The position numbers and the translations under genes were made by a program. DNA of 64,000 nt from JBBRHQ01 sp963720735 (lineage in GTDB: Bacteria > Actinomycetota > Thermoleophilia > Solirubrobacterales > 70-9), in NCBI GenBank assembly GCA_963720735.1, contig CAVRGL010000001.1:186001-250000 (forward strand). Direction: 5' to 3'. Numbering within the stretch: the stretch's first letter is position 1; every line of letters begins with the position of its first letter. Below, piece by piece: positions 57,648 to 64,000 of this stretch. The notes under the pieces were generated by a model that worked only from the letters and a program-made list of their open reading frames with translations, was not told the DNA's origin and did not search any database.

Positions 57648-58479
57648 TCAGCCCTTTCGGTCCAGCTCCTTGAGGAAGTGCAGCGGGTCGATCGGGTGAC
57701 CTCCGCCGTACCAGACCCCCCTCCAGAACTCGAAGTGGAGGTGGCAGCCGGTCGCGTCACCGGTCTCGCCGACGTAGCCGACCTTCTGGCCGGCGCTGAC
57801 CACCTGGCCCGGGCCCCACTGCCGCCGGCTTGATCAGGTGCATGTAGACGAAGTCGGTGTGGGTCCCGATGTTGTGCAGCACGACGTAGTTGCCGGCCGC
57901 GCCTTCGTACGCCCGGTAGCGAACCCGCGCCTTGCGGACCGAGACCAGCTTCGTCCCGCAGGCCGCGGCGATGTCCTGGCCCTGGTGGGTGTGGCCGCTC
58001 CGGGCGGCGCCGAACCGCGAGCCGGAGCTTCCGAAGCTGTGCCAGCCGCGTACGGGGAAGACCTCCTCCGGGATCGCGCTCGGGGGGAGGATCTCCAGCT
58101 TGTGGCGGGAGCGGTTGGAAACACTTCCGCGGCTGTCGATCACGTAGGGGCGGCTGTCGATCGCTCCCTTGGGGACGACGGCCTTGGCCCGCTTCAGGTC
58201 ACGCGATCTGTACGGAGTCCGCATCGGGCCGTCCTTTCCACGGAATACGACCTTGGAGACCCGGTCGAGGAAGGCGCCCTTGACCTTGACGATGGCGCCG
58301 GGGGTGGCCTGGTGCCCGGAGACGCAGCGGCTGATGCAGACGACGTCGTCCACCTTCGGCTTCGCCGGCGCCCGCACGCCACCCGAGGAGGCGCTGGCGG
58401 CAAGGGCAGCCCCCGGCAGGAGCAGTGCCGCTGCGCAGCTCGCTGCCAGGGCAAGGTAGAAGCGGGTATGGGGGAACAC
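57648..58479 (-). pseudogene. Secreted M23 (LytM-type) peptidase with one apparent +1 frameshift
   Basis: GTG 58479 with AGAGAGG upstream. Signal peptide (FYLALAASCAAALLLPGAAL), an Ig/IPT-like domain (~45-130: GHQATPGAIVKVKGAFLDRV), then an M23 domain with HTHQGQDIAAACGTKLVSVR (first His and Asp of the zinc site) and GNYVVLHNIGTHTDFVYMHL. Near 57800-57825, in GTGGGGCCCGGGCC, one extra base shifts the frame. The continuation in the next frame, QVVSAGQKVGYVGETGDATG then CHLHFEFWRGVWYGG, supplies the HxH zinc motif and ends at 57648. Repaired length ~276 aa. Likely a wall peptidoglycan endopeptidase. Confidence 0.8.
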
Positions 58480-58709
58480 GAACGACCTCTCTTTCTCGAG
58501 CCTGCGGGGTTAGCTGTCGGGCTCGCGCTGAAAGAGCTGCGCTACGGACTGATCCGATTCGCCCCCGGAGATTGAGAGGTCTCCATTTGGGTCCCCCGCT
58601 CCCGCCCGGCGTGCCGGGAGGGATTAGGCATGTATCGTGATTATACGTAAGTCTCCGGCGAGTGCAAGGTTGGCGTTTGCTCACAATTGACAGGACACGA
58701 GCCTCAGGC

Positions 58710-59741
58710 GTGCACCGGTGCGCTAAAGAGGTCGCCATCGCCCGCCCCCTCCCCACCCTCGACCTCGACCTGCCGCGGCTGTCCCTGGGGTCCGCCCCGA
58801 CCCCGGTGCGCCTGCTCCCCGGAGCCTCGAATGCCGGCGAGGCGCCGGTTTGGATCAAGGACGACGGCGTCTTCGGCCGCTACGCCGGCAACAAGGCTCG
58901 AAAGCTGGAGTGGCTGCTCGGCGACGCGCTGGCCCGGCGGCGGCGGACGGTGATCACCGGCGGGGCGATCGGCACCAACCACGGCCTCGCGACGGCACTC
59001 TACTGCCGCGACCTCGGGCTCGACGCGGTGCTCGTCCTCGTTCCGCAGCCGGAGGACGAGCACGTTCGCTCACAGCTGCGCAGGATCAGAGCGAGCGGCG
59101 CAGAGCTGCGCTTCGCCTCTGGGAAGTGGCGGGCCTTCGCCCTCGCCGGGGCGCTGATCGCCACCCGCACGGTCCGCGAGATGCGTCGCCCTTACCTGAT
59201 CCTTCCAGGTGGCTCGGTGCCGCTGGGCTGCGTCGGCTACGTCGAGGCCGGCCTCGAGCTGGGACGCCAGGTCGCCGACGGCGAGATCCCGGAGCCATCC
59301 CACGTCGTCCTCGCGCTGGGCAGCGGCGGCACCGCCGCCGGTCTGCTGCTGGGGCTGAAGCTGGCCGGGCTACGCTCGCGACTTGTCTGCGTCCTCGTCA
59401 ACGACCTGACGCCGCTCAGTGCGCGCGGGGTAGCGCGGCTCGCCCGCCGCACCCAGCGGCTGATCCGTCGCCGCTCCGTCGGTCCTTCCCCGCCCCGGAC
59501 CGACCTGCGCGGCTCCGACCTCGATCTCGAGACCGGATGGCTGGGAGAGGGATACGGGCACCCGACCCCAGCGGGCGCGGAGGCGATCTCGGCCTTCGCC
59601 GCGGACGGTGTGGCGCTGGAGCCGGTCTACACGGCTAAGGCGGCGGCCGCCCTGCTGGCGCTCAACGCAAGCGGGCGGTTCGGCCCTGGCCCGGTGCTCT
59701 ACTGGCACACCTACCGCGCGCCGGCCGACGATCCGGCTTAG
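58710..59741 (+). CDS. PLP-dependent deaminase/desulfhydrase (D-cysteine desulfhydrase/ACC deaminase family)
   Basis: 343 aa from GTG 58710; GTG 58662 is an alternative start in the same frame. Fold type II PLP enzyme: SLGSAPTPVRLLPG, VWIKDDGVFGRYAGNKARKL (with the PLP lysine in GNKARKLE), TVITGGAIGTNHGLATALYC and HVVLALGSGGTAAGLLLGLK (phosphate-binding). The C-terminal LYWHTYR is also typical. Members remove ammonia and sulfide or keto acids from D-cysteine, ACC or similar amino acids; a lone copy cannot be assigned. Its stop overlaps that of the convergent ATPase gene by 2 bp. Confidence 0.88.
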   Translation: MHRCAKEVAIARPLPTLDLDLPRLSLGSAPTPVRLLPGASNAGEAPVWIKDDGVFGRYAGNKARKLEWLLGDALARRRRTVITGGAIGTNHGLATALYCRDLGLDAVLVLVPQPEDEHVRSQLRRIRASGAELRFASGKWRAFALAGALIATRTVREMRRPYLILPGGSVPLGCVGYVEAGLELGRQVADGEIPEPSHVVLALGSGGTAAGLLLGLKLAGLRSRLVCVLVNDLTPLSARGVARLARRTQRLIRRRSVGPSPPRTDLRGSDLDLETGWLGEGYGHPTPAGAEAISAFAADGVALEPVYTAKAAAALLALNASGRFGPGPVLYWHTYRAPADDPA

Positions 59742-60898
59742 ATGATGTTCGCCTCGATCCACTCGGCGAGGAAGGGCTCGGCAATCTGCCAGGCGCCATC
59801 CCGCCCCCGCAGGATCAGCTCCCTGCGGGCCAGCGCCCGCAGGGCGCTCTGGGTCGTCGGCACCGAGGGCAGGCCGTGTCGGGCCCGGTACTCGGCGCGC
59901 AGCGGAGATCCCGGTTCGACCGCGAGGGCGGCCAGGACCGAGCGCTGGCCGGCGGCGGCGCTCTCCCACTTATCGCTCAGGTGGGCATGCTCGGAGCGCA
60001 GAACTCCCTCGAGCGCACGCTCGAGATCGGCGCCGGCGGCCGTCGCATCGAAGGGCGTTTGCTCCCAGAGGAAGTAGCAGAGCTCCTGGGTCCCGTACGG
60101 GTGGCCGCGGGTGATCCGCAGGGTGGCGTCGAGAGCCTCGTCGTCGATGCCCTTGCTGGTCGCCTCGAACGACTCGCGGACGAAGCGCCGGAAGCTGGCC
60201 GGCTCGATCACCGTCAGCTCCATCTGCTTGGCGCTCCTCCAGAACGGCTCGTTCTCGTCATTGAAGATGCGCTCCATCATGTGCCGCTTGCTGCCTAGAT
60301 AGACGTGCCCGACCTCCGGCTGCTGCTCGAAGATCGTCCGCATCAGCTTCGGCAGGGCCGGGTCGATCATCACGACCTCCTGGAACTCGTCGAAGATCAG
60401 CGACACGCGGCCCTCCCTCGCCGCCCCGAGCTCGGCCGGCAGGGCCAGGAGGCGCTCCAGCGTGGCGTCGACGTCGGCCTGCTGGCGGCCCGTCGCGAAT
60501 GAGAACCGCAGTGACCCGTCGCCTGGATCGATCGTGATCGCCGGCTCGACCCGCAGGCCCCGGAACGGGGCCAGCGCCCGCTCCCTCGCCCTCTCCGCGG
60601 GGGAGCTGACGTTCTCGAAGATCGCCCCGGCGAGCTTTTCGGCCAGCCTCTCCTTGGTCGGGGTCATCAGCAGGTTGACGTAGGCGATCAGCACCCGCTC
60701 GCCGACCAGTTCCTGCATCGCCCTCCAGACCAGCGACGACTTGCCAAAGCGTCGCGGAGCGAAGATCACCAGGTCCTGGCCGTTGAGGACGTCTCCCTTC
60801 AACTCCCGCAACTCGGTCTCGCGGTCCGCGAATGACTCGTCGAGAGCCAGGGCCCCGAAGTAGAAGGGATTGGCGGGAGCATTTATTCCACTCGCCAT
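59738..60898 (-). CDS. AAA ATPase (ORC/archaeal ATPase_2 type)
   Basis: 386 aa from ATG 60898; upstream in-frame ATGs are less likely because the family starts NPFYFGALALDESFADRETE. Walker A FAPRRFGKSSLVWRAM, Walker B VSLIFDEFQEVVMIDP, sensor-type YLGSKRHMMERIFNDENEPF, and a C-terminal winged helix (RSVLAALAVEPGSPLRAEYR, TTQSALRALARRELILRGRD). This family is abundant in archaea and patchily found in bacteria, sometimes in mobile or defence-like contexts. The last ~25 residues probably hold the wing end and no nuclease. The start region is strikingly AT-rich (60880-60985). Confidence 0.88.
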   Translation of the reverse strand: MASGINAPANPFYFGALALDESFADRETELRELKGDVLNGQDLVIFAPRRFGKSSLVWRAMQELVGERVLIAYVNLLMTPTKERLAEKLAGAIFENVSSPAERARERALAPFRGLRVEPAITIDPGDGSLRFSFATGRQQADVDATLERLLALPAELGAAREGRVSLIFDEFQEVVMIDPALPKLMRTIFEQQPEVGHVYLGSKRHMMERIFNDENEPFWRSAKQMELTVIEPASFRRFVRESFEATSKGIDDEALDATLRITRGHPYGTQELCYFLWEQTPFDATAAGADLERALEGVLRSEHAHLSDKWESAAAGQRSVLAALAVEPGSPLRAEYRARHGLPSVPTTQSALRALARRELILRGRDGAWQIAEPFLAEWIEANII

Positions 60899-60985
60899 AA
60901 TTGTATTGTACATAGTACCAGCTATGCCATTAGCCATTGAACATATGCAACGCAAAGTTATGGAGCCCTGCATATAGCTTCGGCG
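60890..60985 (-). promoter_or_regulatory. AT-rich leader of the AAA ATPase gene with a small palindrome
   Basis: On the minus strand TGGTACTATGTACAA (centred on ATA, arms GTAC) lies 8-22 nt upstream of the ATG, within a ~95-bp AT-rich patch. TACTAT can serve as a -10 about 13 nt before the ATG, implying a very short leader. No good -35 is visible. The palindrome could be an autoregulatory site. Confidence 0.35.
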
Positions 60986-61007
60986 GAGCGGCGGCTAGGC
61001 TGGGCCG

Positions 61008-61718
61008 ATGCGAATTCTGGCGATCGTCTACGAGCGTGACGCGGGCCCCGGCATATGGGAGCAGGAGGCGGAGGCGCGCGGCGTCGAGCTCGACTCCTGG
61101 GTTGCCAGCGAGGGCGGCCCGCCCCCCCGGGAGCCGGCCGACTATGACGCCTTGATGGTCTTCGGCGCCTCGATCCACGCCGACCAAGAGGAGACTCATG
61201 GCTGGCTGCGCAACCAGAAGGAGCTGATCGCCGAGATGATCGAGCGGCGCACCCCGTTGATCGGAGTCTGTCTCGGCTCGCAGTTCCTGGCCGAGGCGGC
61301 CGGGACGCCACCGCAGCGCCTCGAGCGGCCTGAGGTCGGCTGGTTCGAGGTCGAGCTCACCGCCGAGGGGCTCGACGACCCGGTAACCGGGGCCCTGCCT
61401 CCGCGCTTCACGGCCCTCGAGTGGCACAGCTACGCCGCTCCCCTGCCGCCCGGGGCGGTGGCACTCGCCCGCAACGATGCCTGCCTGCAGGCCTTCCGGC
61501 TGGGCGAGGCAGCCTGGGGCGTCCAGTTCCACCCGGAGGTAAGCCTGGCGGACGCCGAATCCTGGATCGGCGACATCACCCCGGATTCCGAGGCCGCCCA
61601 GGTGATCAGCGACACAGCCACCTTCACCCGCCAGACCCGTGAGGCGATGCCGGGCTGGAACCGGATCGGACGCCGGCTCTTCGCCGGGTTCCTGGAGGTC
61701 CTCGCTACTCGGGTGTGA
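61008..61718 (+). CDS. Class I glutamine amidotransferase-like protein
   Basis: 236 aa. The catalytic triad is visible: Cys88 in LIGVCLGSQFLAEA, and His-Glu in WGVQFHPEVSLADAE. ALMVFGASIHADQEETHGWL matches the stand-alone GMP-synthase-like amidotransferase group. No synthetase domain is fused or adjacent, so it may be a hydrolase of gamma-glutamyl compounds rather than an ammonia donor. It is divergent from the ATPase gene and overlaps the convergent SDR gene by 14 bp. Confidence 0.9.
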   Translation: MRILAIVYERDAGPGIWEQEAEARGVELDSWVASEGGPPPREPADYDALMVFGASIHADQEETHGWLRNQKELIAEMIERRTPLIGVCLGSQFLAEAAGTPPQRLERPEVGWFEVELTAEGLDDPVTGALPPRFTALEWHSYAAPLPPGAVALARNDACLQAFRLGEAAWGVQFHPEVSLADAESWIGDITPDSEAAQVISDTATFTRQTREAMPGWNRIGRRLFAGFLEVLATRV

Positions 61719-62451
61719 TGTAGGCGCCGGAGATGCCGCCGTCGACCATGAAGGTGGAGGCGGTGACGAAGGAGGAGTCGTCGCCGGCCAGGAACAGGGC
61801 CCCCTGGGCGATCTCCCGGGCCTCGCCGAAGCGCCCCAGCGGAACGTGCACGAGCCGCCGCTGCGCCTTCGCCGGGTCCTTGGCGAACAGCTCGCGGAGC
61901 AGCGGCGTGTTGACCGGGCCGGGGCAGAGCGCATTGACGCGCACGCCGCGGGAGCCGAACTCGACCCCGAGCTCGCGCGAGAGCGAGAGCACGGCTCCCT
62001 TCGATGCCGTGTAGGAGATCTGCGAGACGGCCGCTCCCATCACCGCGACGAAGGAGGCCGTGTTGACGACCGAGCCGCCCCCGGCGTCGAGCAGGTGGGG
62101 AATGCCGTGCTTGCAGCAGAGGAAGACGCTGCGCAGGTTCACGTCCTGGACCCGCTGCCACGCCTCCAACGTGGTCTCCAGGACCGACGTGTCGTCGTTC
62201 GGGTTGATGCCGGCGTTGTTGAAGAGGACATCGATGTGGCCGAGCTCACGGCGCGCCTGCGCATACATGTCGCGCACCTGCTCCTCGTCGCTGACGTCGG
62301 CCTGGATTGCGAGCTCCCCGGCGGCGCCGGAGTCGAGGTCGACGCCGACCACGGTCGCCCCCTCCTCGGTGAACAGCTCAGCCGTCGCGGCGCCGATCCC
62401 GCTCGCGGCCCCGGTGATCACGCAGACCTTTCCCTCGAGTCGTCCGGCCAC
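61705..62451 (-). CDS. Short-chain dehydrogenase/reductase
   Basis: 248 aa from GTG 62451. Classical SDR: NAD(P) motif VITGAASGIGAATAELF, cofactor-selecting Asp in VVGVDLDSG (favouring NAD), DVLFNNAGINPNDD, catalytic Ser in VVNTASFVAVMG, Tyr-Lys in SYTASKGAVLS, and PGPVNTPLLREL. It begins 5 bp after the ALDH stop, so it is co-transcribed with the ALDH and probably the PuuD-like gene. In comparable actinobacterial operons such SDRs act on hydroxy intermediates of amine or polyamine breakdown; that is inference. Confidence 0.93.
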   Translation of the reverse strand: MAGRLEGKVCVITGAASGIGAATAELFTEEGATVVGVDLDSGAAGELAIQADVSDEEQVRDMYAQARRELGHIDVLFNNAGINPNDDTSVLETTLEAWQRVQDVNLRSVFLCCKHGIPHLLDAGGGSVVNTASFVAVMGAAVSQISYTASKGAVLSLSRELGVEFGSRGVRVNALCPGPVNTPLLRELFAKDPAKAQRRLVHVPLGRFGEAREIAQGALFLAGDDSSFVTASTFMVDGGISGAYITPE

Positions 62452-62456
62452 TGCGT

Positions 62457-63824
62457 TCAGCTCCCCTCGGTCGAGAAATAGACGTTCTTGACTTCCGTGT
62501 AGGCATCGAGGGCGTCGGGGCCCAGCTCGCGTCCGATGCCCGACTGCTTGAAGCCGCCGAAGGGGGTCGAGACGCGCACCGAGCTGTTCGAGTTGATCGA
62601 GATCACCCCGGTGTCGATCGCCCTGGCGACGCGTATCGCCCGGGCTCCGTCCCGGGTCCAGATCGACCCCGAGAGGCCGTAGATCGTCTCGTTGGCGATC
62701 CTCACCGCCTCCTCCTCGCCCTCGAACGGGATCACGCAGGCGACCGGACCGAAGATCTCCTCCGATGCGGCGCGATCGGAGTTGGCGACCGGGGAGAGCA
62801 CGGTCGGCGCGAACCAGTAGCCGGGCCCGTCCGGAGCCGAGCCCCGGAAGGCGACCGGGGCGTCCGCGGGGACGAAGGAGGCGACCGTCTCCAGCTGGTC
62901 GGCCGAGATCAGCGGTCCCATCTGGGTCGACTCGCGCAGCGGATCGCCGACCTCGATCGCGCTCACCGCCGCCTCGAGCGCTCCCATGAAGCGGTCCATC
63001 GCGGAGCGCTCGACCAGGATCCGCGAGCGGGCGCAGCAGTCCTGGCCGGAGTTGGCGAACACAGCCCCCGGGGCGGCCGCGGCAGCCGCCTCGAGGTCGG
63101 CGTCCGCGAAGATCAGGTTGGCCGACTTGCCGCCAAGCTCGAGCGTCACCCGCTTGATCGTCGCCGCGGCGCCGGCGGCGATGACACGGCCAACCGCGGT
63201 GGAGCCGGTGAAGGCGATCTTGGCGACGTCGGGGTGCTCGACCATGCGGTTGCCGCAGACGCGGCCTGGTCCGGCGACGACGTTGAGGACACCCTCCGGG
63301 ATTCCCGCCTCGAGGGCGATCTTCTCCAGCTCGAGCGCGGTCAGCGGGGTCAGCTCGGCGGGTTTCAGCACGATCGTGTTGCCCGCCGCCAGCGCCGGCG
63401 CCGCCTTCCAGGAGGCGATCACCAGGGGGAAGTTCCAGGGAACGATCAGCCCGACGACGCCGAGCGGCTCGCGGAAGGTCATGTCCACTCCACCGGCGAC
63501 CGGGATCGTCTGCCCGAGCAGCCGCTCGACCCCGCCCGCGTAGTAGCGGTAGGTCTGCGCGACCATCTCCATCTCCCCGCGGGCATCGGCGATCGGCTTG
63601 CCGGCGTTTCGCGCCTCCAGGCGGGCCAGGCCCTCGCCGCGTTCGGCGAGCAGGTCGGCGAGACGGTGAAGGAGCGCCGCCCGCTCGCCGGGTGCCATCG
63701 CTCGCCAGCCCGGGAACGCCGACTTGGCGGCGGCGACCGCTTCATCGACCTCCTCGACCCCGGCCCGGGGGACCTCGGCCATCACCTGCTCCGTGGCGGG
63801 CTCCAATATCTGAAGGGAACTCAC
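62457..63824 (-). CDS. Aldehyde dehydrogenase (aminobutyraldehyde dehydrogenase-like)
   Basis: 455 aa from GTG 63824, with GAGG 7 nt upstream. VPWNFPLVIASWKAAPALAA, catalytic Glu in TLELGGKSANLIFADADLEA, catalytic Cys in FANSGQDCCARSRILVERSA, and FGGFKQSGIGRELGPDALDA. It is ~20 residues shorter at the N-terminus than usual for the family. With a PuuD-like hydrolase upstream and an SDR downstream, oxidation of a gamma-aminobutyraldehyde-type intermediate of polyamine catabolism is a reasonable guess. The reading frame continues upstream without a stop into the PuuD-like gene. Confidence 0.93.
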   Translation of the reverse strand: MSSLQILEPATEQVMAEVPRAGVEEVDEAVAAAKSAFPGWRAMAPGERAALLHRLADLLAERGEGLARLEARNAGKPIADARGEMEMVAQTYRYYAGGVERLLGQTIPVAGGVDMTFREPLGVVGLIVPWNFPLVIASWKAAPALAAGNTIVLKPAELTPLTALELEKIALEAGIPEGVLNVVAGPGRVCGNRMVEHPDVAKIAFTGSTAVGRVIAAGAAATIKRVTLELGGKSANLIFADADLEAAAAAAPGAVFANSGQDCCARSRILVERSAMDRFMGALEAAVSAIEVGDPLRESTQMGPLISADQLETVASFVPADAPVAFRGSAPDGPGYWFAPTVLSPVANSDRAASEEIFGPVACVIPFEGEEEAVRIANETIYGLSGSIWTRDGARAIRVARAIDTGVISINSNSSVRVSTPFGGFKQSGIGRELGPDALDAYTEVKNVYFSTEGS

Positions 63825-64000
63825 GTGTTTGCCTCGACGTTTGCTCGTGCGCCGGAATGACTGCCCGGCACCTCCTCCGCTTCGCGTCCGGGGGTGCCGG
63901 GGTTTCCGGCGGGTATGGGGTCTCGCTGCTTCGACCAGGGCGCCGATCACCCGGCTGTTGACGTCCTCCTCGGGGTGCCAGAGGACACCGAGGACGAAGC
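63822..64000 (-). CDS. C-terminal end of a class I glutamine amidotransferase (PuuD-like)
   Basis: The minus-strand end of the window encodes FVLGVLWHPEEDVNSRVIG then ALVEAAR; the His-Glu of WHPEED is the end of a class I amidotransferase triad, in the style of gamma-glutamyl-GABA hydrolase. In this frame no stop occurs before the ALDH. In the neighbouring frame a TGA overlaps the ALDH GTG as GTGA (63821-63823), the kind of junction common here, so one extra base may be present in this short stretch too. The upstream part lies outside the window. Confidence 0.65.

Noticed and set aside
60930..61934. Minus-strand frame (334 aa) across the glutamine amidotransferase
   Set aside because: Shadow; the plus strand has a complete Cys-His-Glu triad and a correct length.

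Overview
The window is GC-rich DNA, gene-dense on both strands, and reads as a chromosomal segment of an actinobacterium, most likely class Thermoleophilia (Solirubrobacter/Conexibacter-like). This is an inference from gene content: six tandem MCE genes, secreted proteins ending in calcium-binding-type repeats, NTF2-like proteins beginning MSQENVEI, many GTG starts, Tat and lipoprotein exports, and Rv1264-like cyclase architecture. No phage, transposase, rRNA or CRISPR array was seen.

Left end (1-7035, minus strand): a cobalamin (B12) riboswitch precedes a tightly overlapping operon. It encodes two exported DUF4430 proteins (the fold of the transcobalamin/intrinsic-factor beta domain), EcfT, a double ECF ATPase, and an ECF S component fused to an extracytoplasmic prenyltransferase-like alpha/alpha repeat domain (the fold of the transcobalamin alpha domain). 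A nitroreductase is cut by the window edge. I read this as an ECF-type B12 importer with a split transcobalamin-like capture system, and it is the most interesting object here. Upstream lie a cupredoxin and a Tat-exported multicopper oxidase (7036-9563).

9.7-28 kb: an SQR-like flavoprotein; an exported lipase overlapping a penicillin-acylase gene; small secreted proteins; a membrane-anchored HTH protein; YihY and DUF4235 membrane proteins; a decayed gene; a P450-TetR operon with a clear 27-bp operator; an MMPL transporter plus unusual flavoprotein diverging from a TetR gene over a double operator; a class III cyclase between two NTF2-like genes; and tRNA-Glu(CTC) and tRNA-Leu(CAG).

28-48 kb: two tandem secreted paralogues, one carrying a duplicated basic cassette; an operon of six MCE genes without nearby permease or ATPase genes; and an acetone-carboxylase-like set (HyuB-gamma fusion, two alpha/beta hydrolases, HyuA). 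That set is interrupted by an opposite-strand AbiEi/DUF559 gene bracketed by two 43-nt palindromes.

48-64 kb: a metallophosphoesterase, a large secreted alpha/beta-hydrolase-like protein, a sulfate ABC importer (SBP-CysT-CysW-CysA) facing an Rrf2 regulator, a PhoD-like phosphatase, an M23 peptidase, a PLP enzyme, an AAA ATPase, a glutamine amidotransferase, and an SDR-ALDH-PuuD-like operon that runs off the right edge.

At least six apparent frameshifts in four otherwise intact genes all have the same sense (one extra base). This suggests systematic sequence error rather than gene decay.
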